DNA from: Orenia marismortui DSM 5156
Lineage (GTDB): Bacteria > Bacillota > Halanaerobiia > Halobacteroidales > Halobacteroidaceae
Direction of reading: 5' to 3'
Assembly: GCF_000379025.1 (NCBI RefSeq)
Contig: NZ_KB900623.1
Span: forward strand, 247,327 to 311,326
DNA length: 64,000 nucleotides
The position numbers and the translations under genes were made by a program. This document shows positions 43,860-51,864 of this stretch, in pieces. Each line of letters starts with the position of its first letter. The first letter of the stretch is position 1. The notes below the pieces were generated by a model, which saw only the letters and a list, made by a program, of their open reading frames with translations, searched no databases and was not told the DNA's origin.

Positions 43860-45392
43860 ATGTTAGCAAAAGCCATAAGTAATGCAGTATTAGGAATAGA
43901 TGGTTATTCAGTGGAGGTAGAGGTTGATTTAGCAAAGGGTTTGCCTGCTTTTACTATAGTAGGGCTACCAGATGTGGCTGTTAAAGAGGCTAAAGAAAGG
44001 GTACGTTCTGCCATTAAAAATACTGGATATCCTTTTCCTATTAAGAGGATTACTGTGAATTTAGCTCCTGCTAATATTAAGAAGGAAGGTGCAGCCTTTG
44101 ATTTGCCAATTGCTATTGCAATTTTAGCTGCTTCAGATTTAATTTATAATAAGAGATTAAAAGATTATGCTTTAATTGGAGAATTATCTTTAGATGGTAA
44201 GATTAGAAGTGTAAAAGGAATCTTATCTATGGCATTGGCTGCCAAAGCAGATGGTAAAAAGGGAATTATTCTACCGAAGCATAATGCCCAAGAAGCTTCG
44301 GTTGTAGAAGGTCTAAAGGTTATAGCAGTTAAAGATTTACAAGAAGTTATTGATTATTTAAATGGAAATTTAGAGATTGATACCATTAGCTATGATTATC
44401 AAGCTTTAAATAATGAAGAATATAAGGTTGACTTTTCTGATGTCAAAGGACAAGAGGCTGCCAAAAGAGCTCTTGAGGTTGCAGCAGCAGGTGGTCATAA
44501 CTTAATTATGATTGGTCCACCTGGTTCAGGAAAGACTATGCTAGCTAAAAGATTACCTACTATTTTACCAACTTTAATCAAGAGAGAAGCTATTGAGGTT
44601 ACTAAAATTTTTAGTATAATCGGTAGATTACCCCAGGGAAAATCTTTGATTACTAGTCGTCCCTTTCGTAGCCCTCATCATACTACTTCGGATGTTGGTT
44701 TGATTGGAGGTGGAAGAATTCCAAAACCTGGGGAAGTAAGCTTAGCCCATAATGGTGTTTTATTCTTAGATGAGCTTCCTGAGTTTAAGAAGCATGTCTT
44801 AGAGGTCTTACGCCAACCCTTAGAAGAAGCTAAGGTCACTATTTCTAGAGCGTTGACTACTTTAGAATATCCTGCAAAATTTATGATGATTGCAGCTATG
44901 AATCCTTGCCCTTGTGGTTATTATGGAGATTCTAAACAAGAATGCAGATGTACTCCCAAGAAAATTAATCGTTATTTAAATAAAATTTCTGGGCCATTAT
45001 TAGATAGAATAGATATTCATTTAGAGGTACCACGCTTGGAAGTGGAGGAATTGACCAATTATGAAAAGGGTGAGAGATCTGTAACTATCAAAAAGAGGGT
45101 AGAGAAGGCAAGGAAAATTCAATTAGACAGATTTAAATCGGAAAGGATTAATTGTAATGTAGAAATGAATAGTGCTATGGTAGAGAAATACTGTATTATG
45201 AATAAAGCTTCTATTAATCTGTTAGAAAAGGCAATTACTAGATTGAATTTAAGTGCTAGAGCCTATGATCGAGTACTTAAATTAGCTAGAACTATAGCTG
45301 ATTTGGCAGAAGAAGAGATAATATCTTCTAAACATATAGCAGAAGCAATACAGTATCGGAGTTTGGACAGAAAATATGTTAGTGGAGTCTAA
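43860..45392 (+). CDS. comM: Mg-chelatase-like AAA ATPase ComM/YifB
   Basis: ComM is a DNA helicase that aids branch migration in natural transformation. The N-terminal domain is LonS5-like (VLGIDGYSVEVEVDLAKGLPAFTIVGLPDVAVKEA, in pieces), then Walker A GPPGSGKTMLAKRLP, Walker B GVLFLDELPEF and a four-Cys zinc knuckle (NPCPCGYYGDSKQECRC). It has 510 residues. AGGAGGAATGGA precedes ATG 43860. Together with dprA elsewhere in the window it suggests DNA uptake capacity, possibly through the type IV pilus. Confidence 0.95.
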   Translation: MLAKAISNAVLGIDGYSVEVEVDLAKGLPAFTIVGLPDVAVKEAKERVRSAIKNTGYPFPIKRITVNLAPANIKKEGAAFDLPIAIAILAASDLIYNKRLKDYALIGELSLDGKIRSVKGILSMALAAKADGKKGIILPKHNAQEASVVEGLKVIAVKDLQEVIDYLNGNLEIDTISYDYQALNNEEYKVDFSDVKGQEAAKRALEVAAAGGHNLIMIGPPGSGKTMLAKRLPTILPTLIKREAIEVTKIFSIIGRLPQGKSLITSRPFRSPHHTTSDVGLIGGGRIPKPGEVSLAHNGVLFLDELPEFKKHVLEVLRQPLEEAKVTISRALTTLEYPAKFMMIAAMNPCPCGYYGDSKQECRCTPKKINRYLNKISGPLLDRIDIHLEVPRLEVEELTNYEKGERSVTIKKRVEKARKIQLDRFKSERINCNVEMNSAMVEKYCIMNKASINLLEKAITRLNLSARAYDRVLKLARTIADLAEEEIISSKHIAEAIQYRSLDRKYVSGV

Positions 45393-45474
45393 ATGTTAAT
45401 TTTAACGGTTGTAAATGAAACTAAGAATATGTTAAGTTATTAATTTAAAAGTAGCTAAAGGATTTAGAATAAAT

Positions 45475-45522
45475 TTAAGAGACTAGATTAGATAGCTTAA
45501 GCTATCTAATCTAGTCTCTTAA
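45475..45522. terminator. 48-base perfect palindrome between convergent genes
   Basis: Two 24-base arms (45475-45498 and 45499-45522) are fully complementary. It lies between comM and the minus-strand membrane gene, whose stop codon is inside its right arm, so it can serve both strands. Confidence 0.85.
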
Positions 45523-46178
45523 GTATTAATCACATATCTAATAGTAAAATAAATAAGGATAGTTAAAATAATCACTAGTCCATAAATAAACTGTTTTTTT
45601 CTAATCTTTTCATAGAACATTCCTAGAAATATAGTTACTTCTAAAGCTACAATATGTCTAATAAAGTCAGTCACAGTTAAGGTTTTATCATTAAATAGTA
45701 TTTTATAACTAAAAAAATCATAGTTTAAGAGTATTAAGATTAAGGTCAAAGAGAATAAGCTACCAGAGAATATATTTTTGCTTAAGCTTATTTTTGGATT
45801 CTTTAATTCCTTTTTAGATAATAAGGTCTTCTTAAAGGCATTTAGTGTAGTTAAGAACAATATATTAATTGAGTAGATAGGTAGAGTAGTAATTAAAGCA
45901 AGAATTACAAGTTTAACTGGTTTATCAAGCAATAGGCTCGAGAAGTCTTTAGTATATAATTCTAGAATTAATGCTCCTGTAAAAAGCATAGCCGCTATTA
46001 AGAATATAAAAGAAGTAATTCTTTTACTATATGATGAAGCAGTATTAAAATAAGATGATATCTTCTTATTTGATAATTTGGTTTTATCAATTTCTTTATT
46101 TTCATTTTGTTCTTTTATTTTGTCTTGATTCCTTATTTTTGATTCGTTATTGTTTTTAGAGTTTTTATCAATATTCAA
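45519..46178 (-). CDS. Unknown membrane protein
   Basis: The 219-residue product was not matched to a family. The first ~50 residues are hydrophilic and rich in Asn, Lys and Glu, like a disordered cytoplasmic tail. Four or five membrane helices follow (FLIAAMLFTGALILELY, VILALITTLPIYSINILFL, FSLTLILILLNY, ALEVTIFLGMF, IYGLVIILTILIYFTI). The TTG start has AAGGTGGGGTG upstream on the minus strand. It appears to be monocistronic. Confidence 0.7.
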   Translation of the reverse strand: MNIDKNSKNNNESKIRNQDKIKEQNENKEIDKTKLSNKKISSYFNTASSYSKRITSFIFLIAAMLFTGALILELYTKDFSSLLLDKPVKLVILALITTLPIYSINILFLTTLNAFKKTLLSKKELKNPKISLSKNIFSGSLFSLTLILILLNYDFFSYKILFNDKTLTVTDFIRHIVALEVTIFLGMFYEKIRKKQFIYGLVIILTILIYFTIRYVINT

Positions 46179-46333
46179 ATTTCACCCCACCTTACTTTTT
46201 ACTTGTTTTTTATCATCTAATTTAATAGTTTAATTCATCTAATAAATAATATTTTCTTTTAATTCTAATCTAATTAATGTTACTATAAAACAATTATAAA
46301 AGTTTTTATACTGCAAAAAGCTATAATATATAT

Positions 46334-46501
46334 TTAATTATTAATACTCATATATTCTAATATTTTCTGATCTAGTGTTTGGCTTATTTCTTGAACTTTA
46401 TTACTAAGCAAATTTCCATTTTCTTCAGTAATCATTATATTCATGTGATTTCTAAGACAATTTATTTGACTTTTTAATAAACTTATATAACTTGTATTCA
46501 A
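46334..46501 (-). CDS. Spo0E-like aspartyl-phosphatase
   Basis: This 55-residue protein has the Spo0E pattern: a first helix INCLRNHMN and a second with VQEISQTLDQKILEYM, in which SQxLD is the family signature. Such proteins dephosphorylate Spo0A and hold back sporulation. TTG 46501 (minus strand) has AAAGGGGTG upstream; longer starts add an unrelated hydrophobic stretch and have no site. It stands alone in an AT-rich region. Confidence 0.85.
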   Translation of the reverse strand: MNTSYISLLKSQINCLRNHMNIMITEENGNLLSNKVQEISQTLDQKILEYMSINN

Positions 46502-46834
46502 ATTATCACCCCTTTTTATCACAGAGTTAATAATACCATAAATTATATATAATGGCAATGATAATCTTAACATAAATTTAAAGTTTTATTAACAAAGAAT
46601 AATGATAAATATGGTATTATTTAATAGAGCAAAAGCTAATATGAAATTAAGGATAAATTATTATGCTAAACTAAATTATGATTCAATTCTTCCCAATAAT
46701 AACAAAGAAGTACTGATCATCAGTACTTCTTTGTTATTATTGCTGTAATTAAGAAATAGTAACTTTATGAAGGTACTGATCTAATTTGATAGAATATTAT
46801 AAGAAAGTATAAAATAGATGGGGGAGAGTTTGCT
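46502..46834. other. Divergent intergenic region
   Basis: Between the minus-strand Spo0E-like gene and the plus-strand HAD gene there are AT-rich promoter-like sequences and a 47-base perfect hairpin (46695-46741). No convincing gene was seen. Confidence 0.5.
46695..46741. terminator. 47-base near-perfect palindrome in a divergent region
   Basis: Two 23-base arms (46695-46717 and 46719-46741) pair perfectly around one C. It lies between two divergent genes, where no terminator is expected. Confidence 0.55.
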
Positions 46835-46837
46835 ATT
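46820..46837 (+). promoter_or_regulatory. Ribosome site setting an ATT start for the HAD gene
   Basis: GGGGGAGAG (46820-46828) lies before an in-frame ATT at 46835. No ATG, GTG or TTG is in frame between the upstream stop (46790) and ATG 46988, which is after the catalytic motif. Confidence 0.7.
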
Positions 46838-47560
46838 AATATTCAAAACCAAAACACAGCTTTATTTGATTTAGATGGTACATTATTAAGGATTGATTTT
46901 GAAGAATTTCTTAAAAATTATTTTAAGGCTTTAACAGCAGAGTTTCATGATTTATTAAGAGATTCTGATAAATTTATTAAGATACTGATGAAATCAACTG
47001 AAGAGATGATAAAAAATGATGGTAGAAGGACTAATCAAGAAGTCTTTATGGATTCTTTCTTTTCTTTATTAGATGTTCAAAATACAGAATTGGTGAGTTC
47101 TAGAATTGAGTATTTTTATAAGAATAAGTTTTCTTTGCTTGGAGAGGGATTTAGTGAAAATAAAGATGCTATAAAAATAATAAAAAAATTAAAGAAAGCA
47201 GGTTATAGATTGGCTATAACGACTAATCCACTTTTCCCAAAAACAGCAGTTTTAGAAAGGATCAAATGGGTTGGATTGAAGGTAAAGGATTTTGAATTAA
47301 TAACTTCTTATGAAAATATGCATTATGCTAAACCCAATTTAAAGTATTATCAAGAGGTAATAAATAAAATGAAAGTTAAAGCAGATCAATGTATTATGGT
47401 AGGTAATGACTTACAAGAAGATATGATTGCTGGTCAATTAGGTGTAAAGACTTTCTTGATTGATGATTATTTGATTGATAGAAAAGATGGTAGTAGTATT
47501 AAAGTTGATTGGCGAGGGTCTTTAAAGGAATTTAGAGATATTATTGAAAGGATAGATTAA
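46835..47560 (+). CDS. HAD-family phosphatase, probable AUU start
   Basis: The protein belongs to the HAD hydrolases. Motif I, ALFDLDGTLL with D12 and D14, is encoded at 46865-46894 and is essential, yet it lies before the first ATG of the frame (46988). An upstream ATT at 46835 with a ribosome site at the right distance resolves this and gives 241 residues. Later motifs are LAITTNPLFP (motif II, Thr), KPNLKYYQEV (motif III, Lys) and MVGNDLQEDMIAG (motif IV, Asp). The substrate is not known. A hairpin terminator follows. Confidence 0.85.
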   Translation: MNIQNQNTALFDLDGTLLRIDFEEFLKNYFKALTAEFHDLLRDSDKFIKILMKSTEEMIKNDGRRTNQEVFMDSFFSLLDVQNTELVSSRIEYFYKNKFSLLGEGFSENKDAIKIIKKLKKAGYRLAITTNPLFPKTAVLERIKWVGLKVKDFELITSYENMHYAKPNLKYYQEVINKMKVKADQCIMVGNDLQEDMIAGQLGVKTFLIDDYLIDRKDGSSIKVDWRGSLKEFRDIIERID

Positions 47561-47588
47561 TATAATTTAATAGAGAATATTTCTACTT

Positions 47589-47626
47589 TAAAAGTGACTA
47601 ATAATTATTAGTCACTTTTAATTTTG
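47589..47626 (+). terminator. Terminator after the HAD gene
   Basis: A 32-base perfect palindrome (47589-47620) is followed by ATTTT. Confidence 0.85.
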
Positions 47627-47730
47627 CTTATATAAATTTATCAAAAAGAAACAAAAAGATAATTATGGTATTTAAAGCATATTAAGCAATGTAATAGTTG
47701 AAAATAAAGCTAAATTATGCTAATATTATA

Positions 47731-47746
47731 GTTGCAACAACAACTA
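47731..47746. promoter_or_regulatory. Possible MarR operator
   Basis: AGTTG and CAACT form an inverted repeat with a 6-base spacer just downstream of a TAATATTAT sequence that could be the -10, and about 15 bases before the marR ATG. The position fits autoregulation. The coordinates are approximate. Confidence 0.4.
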
Positions 47747-47760
47747 ATCAAGGAGGGAAT

Positions 47761-48192
47761 ATGGAAATCAATAAACCTATTGGTAAATGGATTTTGAGTC
47801 TACATAAACATAATAAAAAATATATTTCGCAAAATTTAAAAAAATATAATCTTAATCGTAATGAATCAAGTATATTGATATATTTATATAATAATGGTGA
47901 TGGAATTAATCAAGAAGAATTAGCTTGGGAGATGGGGGTTGATAAGTCTACAATTTCTAGAGCGATAAAGGAACTTATAAAGAATAATTTTATTAGCAAA
48001 AGACGTTCTTTAGATGATGGAAGAGTCTTTTTGATATATTTAACTGAGAGATCTATGAGTGTAAAACAAGAAATTAAAGATGCTTATTACAATTGGTTTT
48101 CTTTAATCATGGAGGGAATTTCAAAAGAAGAAATAAATATAATTTTGAAAAATTTAGAGATGATTTTTAATAAAATAAAACATTTAGAATAA
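47761..48192 (+). CDS. MarR-family transcriptional regulator
   Basis: The 143-residue protein has the MarR winged-helix layout: NLNRNESSILIYLYNNGDGINQEELAWEMGVDKSTISRAIKELI, followed by the wing RRSLDDGRVFLIYLTERSM (both quoted only in part). AAGGAGG lies before ATG 47761; longer starts would cover the promoter. It is the first gene of a unit with an exporter and two envelope proteins, so it probably controls that unit in response to a small hydrophobic ligand. The ligand is not known. Confidence 0.92.
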   Translation: MEINKPIGKWILSLHKHNKKYISQNLKKYNLNRNESSILIYLYNNGDGINQEELAWEMGVDKSTISRAIKELIKNNFISKRRSLDDGRVFLIYLTERSMSVKQEIKDAYYNWFSLIMEGISKEEINIILKNLEMIFNKIKHLE

Positions 48193-48227
48193 GTTATAAG
48201 CAAATAAGTATACAAGGAGGAGATAAG

Positions 48228-50972
48228 ATGGGAAAAATTTTTAATCATTCTAAGCTGATTATTATAATTATCTTTATTATAACAGCTTTTTTTGCTTTTC
48301 AACTACCTAAGATTAAGATAAATAATGAAGTTGATATATTTTTGCCTGAGAATCATCCATCTAGGATTGCTAAAGATAAAATGGAAGATATCTATGGGAG
48401 TTCAGAAGCGATGGTAATAGCTATAAATGTCAAAAAAGGAACTATATTAGATAAGAAGAATATTACTATGATTCAAAATTTAACTGAAGAATTAGAGGAT
48501 ATTGAAAATGTTGATGAGGTTACATCTTTGACTAATGCAGATTATATAGATGGTACTGCTGAAGGAATGGAAGTTTCTCCACTTGCAGAAGCCCCTCAAC
48601 AGACAGATAGTGAGCTATTAGATATCAAAAGAAAATTAATTTCTTGGAATCTTTATAAAGGTAATCTTTATAATGAAGATTTCAAAGCTAGCCAAATAAT
48701 GATCAAATTAAAGCCAGATATTGAAATAACGGCTAAAGAGAAGATATATTTTGATGTGAAAGAAATATTGAAGGGATATGAAAGAGAAAATATAGATTTT
48801 TATTTAGCAGGAAGTCCAGCAGTTACAGTATTGATGGGTAATAATATGGAGGGAGATTTAGCTAGGCTAATTCCTTTTGTTATTTTAGTAGTACTTATCT
48901 CATTATACTTATCTTTCAAAAATGTGAGTGGGGTAGTCTTACCTACTATGACAGTAGTTATTAGTACTATCTGGGCTTTAGGTATAATGGCGATGTTAGG
49001 AATTAATTTAACTATGGTTTCTACAGTTATTCCAGTATTATTAGTTGCAGTTGGCAGTGCTTATGGAATACATATTATTAGTCATTATTATGACGAAATT
49101 AAAGCCAATATGAATGAAGATTTTAATGAAGAAGTTCACCATAAGATAGTTCTATATACTGTAAAGAAAGTTGGGAAAGCGGTAGTCTTAGCTGGGATAA
49201 CAACAATAGTAGGATTTGGCTCTTTAGCAACTAGTAGTATAATGCCAATTAAGAATTTTGGTATATTTACAGCTGTAGGAGTAGCAACAGCTTTAGTGGT
49301 TGCAATTTTATTAATACCTGCTATATTGATAGTTAGACATAAGAAAGTAAAATATAATAATAGTAGAGATGAAGAAGGTACATTAACTAAAATTTTAATA
49401 GCTTTATATCATTACTTTTCTGAAAAGAGAGTTAGAATATTGGTATTAACCTTTGTTACTATTATTATTTCTGTTATGGGAACATCTAAGATAGTAATTG
49501 ATAATATTCTAGTAGAGATGTTTAAAGAAAAGACTGAAATTAGGCAAGCTGATAAGTTTGCTAATAACAATCTAAATGGTACAAATGTACTTAATGTTCT
49601 TATTAAAGGAAGAGAAGAAGGTAGTTTGACCAATCCCGAAATATTAAAAGAAATGGACGAATTGGGAGTTTATTTAAAGCATAATTTTAATGAAGTTGGT
49701 AAAGTGACTTCTTTTGCAGATTTTATCAAAAGAATGAATAAAGTAATGAATTATCCGCAAGAAGAGCTGGTCTCTAAAGATCAAGCTGAAGTAAGTAACT
49801 TTGGTAAAGAAACTACATCTAGTTTTGGTGAGGAAACAACCTCTGATTTTGAAAAAGAGACTACAAGTAATTTTGGTGAAGAAACTACATCTAGTTTTGG
49901 TCAAGAGACAACTAGTGATTTTGGAGAGGAAACTACTTCTAGCTTTGGCCAAGAAGATAACTCTTCACAAGCAACTAAAGTTCGACAATTAGAGATAAAA
50001 GAACCTTCAAAGCAGGAGATCTCTGAAAGAGATTTAGTAGTATTACTTAATCAGGCTATTATTAAAGCTAAGAGATTAAACTTAACAGCAGAAGAATTAG
50101 TAGAACTAGTAAATAAAGAATTAAATTATAAAGGTGAAGCATATAATGAAATACCTTATGATCCAAGTAAATACCCTGTTGAAAAAAGAGAGGGATTGAA
50201 AAACTTAATTTCACAATACCTATTATTGTATTCGGGAAGCTTAGATGATTTAATTAATGATCAGTTAGAACCATCTAAAGCTAGAATGATGATTCAAATG
50301 AAGACGGCAAGTAATATTACAACCAAAAAAGTTAAGAAAGCTATAATAGACTATGCAAGTAGAAATTTTCCTGAAGGTTATGAAGTTAGCATTGCTGGGA
50401 CAGCTGATATGTCTTTAGCAGTTAATAATTTAATAGTCTCTAGTCAAATTAAAAGCATATTACTTTCTTTAATTGTGGTATTTATTATAGTTGCAATCTC
50501 ATATAGATCTTTGATTGCTGGTATTTTTGGTATAGTACCTCTATCGATTTCATTATTAATTAATTTTGGTTTGATGGGATTTTTAGGAATAAAATTGGAT
50601 ATTGGAACAGCTATGGTAGCGTCAATTGCTATAGGAATTGGTGTTGATTATACAATCCATTTCTTATCAACTTATAATCATGAAAGAATAAAAACTGACA
50701 ATTTAGAAGTAGTAACTAAGAAGACCCTTCTTAGTTCAGGAAAAGCTATAATTTTTAATGCTGTTTCAGTAGCTGCAGGATTTGCTGTTTTACTATTTTC
50801 TAACTTTAACCCGTTAGTAAATCTTGGTTTATTGGTAAGTATTACAATGGTTACATCTTCGGTAGCATCAATGACTGTTTTACCTGTTTTATTAAATATA
50901 TTTAAACCTAAATTCATTAGTAATAAAGGTATGATAGATGAAGGTAATGATTCTTTAGTAATAAATCAATAA
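48228..50972 (+). CDS. MMPL/RND-superfamily exporter
   Basis: The 914-residue protein has the two-fold RND layout: one N-terminal membrane helix, a periplasmic loop (IKINNEVDIFLPENHPSRIA...), five helices, then the same again. GIGVDYTIHFLSTY in the second half and AVGSAYGIHIISHYYDE in the first are the family's sterol-sensing-like motifs. The second periplasmic loop holds seven imperfect 8-residue repeats (residues 523-578). Relatives move lipids or other hydrophobic molecules. AAGGAGGAG precedes the ATG. The gene sits between marR and a LolA-like gene in what looks like one transcript. Confidence 0.92.
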   Translation: MGKIFNHSKLIIIIIFIITAFFAFQLPKIKINNEVDIFLPENHPSRIAKDKMEDIYGSSEAMVIAINVKKGTILDKKNITMIQNLTEELEDIENVDEVTSLTNADYIDGTAEGMEVSPLAEAPQQTDSELLDIKRKLISWNLYKGNLYNEDFKASQIMIKLKPDIEITAKEKIYFDVKEILKGYERENIDFYLAGSPAVTVLMGNNMEGDLARLIPFVILVVLISLYLSFKNVSGVVLPTMTVVISTIWALGIMAMLGINLTMVSTVIPVLLVAVGSAYGIHIISHYYDEIKANMNEDFNEEVHHKIVLYTVKKVGKAVVLAGITTIVGFGSLATSSIMPIKNFGIFTAVGVATALVVAILLIPAILIVRHKKVKYNNSRDEEGTLTKILIALYHYFSEKRVRILVLTFVTIIISVMGTSKIVIDNILVEMFKEKTEIRQADKFANNNLNGTNVLNVLIKGREEGSLTNPEILKEMDELGVYLKHNFNEVGKVTSFADFIKRMNKVMNYPQEELVSKDQAEVSNFGKETTSSFGEETTSDFEKETTSNFGEETTSSFGQETTSDFGEETTSSFGQEDNSSQATKVRQLEIKEPSKQEISERDLVVLLNQAIIKAKRLNLTAEELVELVNKELNYKGEAYNEIPYDPSKYPVEKREGLKNLISQYLLLYSGSLDDLINDQLEPSKARMMIQMKTASNITTKKVKKAIIDYASRNFPEGYEVSIAGTADMSLAVNNLIVSSQIKSILLSLIVVFIIVAISYRSLIAGIFGIVPLSISLLINFGLMGFLGIKLDIGTAMVASIAIGIGVDYTIHFLSTYNHERIKTDNLEVVTKKTLLSSGKAIIFNAVSVAAGFAVLLFSNFNPLVNLGLLVSITMVTSSVASMTVLPVLLNIFKPKFISNKGMIDEGNDSLVINQ
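49794..49961 (+). repeat. Seven 24-base repeats inside the exporter gene
   Basis: The units encode [S][NSD]F[GE][KEQ]ETT, for example SSFGEETT and SDFGEETT. They are in frame, with synonymous changes between units, so selection on the protein is likely. They lie in the second periplasmic loop. Confidence 0.93.
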
Positions 50973-50994
50973 GATAATTAGGAGGGATATAGTT

Positions 50995-51801
50995 ATGAAA
51001 AAGATAATAACTTTATTGACTTTAATTATAGTTTTGTTAGTTGGTGCTAATGCTTTTGCTATTTCTGGTAAAGAGGTAATGCAAAGTGCAAAGGATAGAG
51101 ATACCGGAAATACAATGCATGCTTTAATGGGAATGGATTTAGTAGATGATAATGGAGAAGTAAAACCTAGAACAATAGAAGTATGGGGTATCACTTATAA
51201 TCAAGAAAAAGACTTATCAAAGTCAATAATGGAATTTAAGTCTCCAGCTTCAGTTAAAGAAACTAGATTTTTGCAAGTTGAAAATGATGATCGTGATGAT
51301 GATAAATGGATTTATTTGCCCGCGTTAGGTAGGGTAAGAAGGATTTCATCTTCAGAAGGCGACAGCTCTTTTATGGGATCTGATTTTACTTATGATGATA
51401 TGGAAACTAGAGAAGTAGAAGAAGATAAACATAAGTTGTTGAGGGTAGAAAAGTTAGGAAAATATGAATGTTATGTAATAGAGTCGATTCCAAAGGATTT
51501 AGAAGATGCACAATATGCCAAAAGAATTTCTTGGGTAACAAAAGATCACTATATTCCAGTGAAGGTTGAGATGTATAGTAAGAAGACTGGAAAAGTACAA
51601 AAGTTGTTAACAGTAAAACAAAATATAGGTAAGATTAATGGCATTTGGACAATATTTAATACTACAATGAAAGATTTAGAAAGTGGTTACTCTACAAAAC
51701 TATATATCAAAAGAAGTAGTTCAGGTGCACCATATATTGAGTATAATAAAAGGATAAATCCATCTAGGTTTACACAAAGGTTCTTAAAGATGGGAAGATA
51801 A
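50995..51801 (+). CDS. LolA-like outer-membrane lipoprotein-sorting protein
   Basis: The 268-residue protein has a signal peptide ending NAFA, no lipobox, and a body typical of the LolA-like family linked to RND exporters: EVWGITYNQEKDLSKSIMEF, KWIYLPALGRVRRISSSE, SFMGSDFTYDDM, YECYVIESIPKD and KRISWVTKDHYIPVKVEMY. It is a periplasmic half-barrel that could carry lipid between the exporter and the outer membrane. AGGAGGGATATAG precedes the ATG. It is followed by a hairpin and then the barrel gene. Confidence 0.9.
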   Translation: MKKIITLLTLIIVLLVGANAFAISGKEVMQSAKDRDTGNTMHALMGMDLVDDNGEVKPRTIEVWGITYNQEKDLSKSIMEFKSPASVKETRFLQVENDDRDDDKWIYLPALGRVRRISSSEGDSSFMGSDFTYDDMETREVEEDKHKLLRVEKLGKYECYVIESIPKDLEDAQYAKRISWVTKDHYIPVKVEMYSKKTGKVQKLLTVKQNIGKINGIWTIFNTTMKDLESGYSTKLYIKRSSSGAPYIEYNKRINPSRFTQRFLKMGR

Positions 51802-51812
51802 ATAATGAAATT

Positions 51813-51843
51813 AAGGGCGAACGTAAATTTGTTCGCCTTTATT
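51813..51843 (+). terminator. Hairpin between the LolA-like and barrel genes
   Basis: A 10-base-pair perfect stem (51813-51822 with 51831-51840) is followed by a few T residues. It may lower barrel-gene expression, or the barrel gene may have its own promoter. Confidence 0.7.
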
Positions 51844-51864
51844 TAAGCTAATAAAGGAGGTAAA

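Noticed and set aside
46611-46746. Short open frame upstream of the HAD gene
   Set aside because: It has no ribosome site, runs through the long palindrome and codes for low-complexity residues, so it is more likely chance.
49801-49992. Alternative-frame protein inside the exporter repeats
   Set aside because: Open frames on both strands here result from the 24-base repeats; the exporter frame has the clear family match and synonymous variation.
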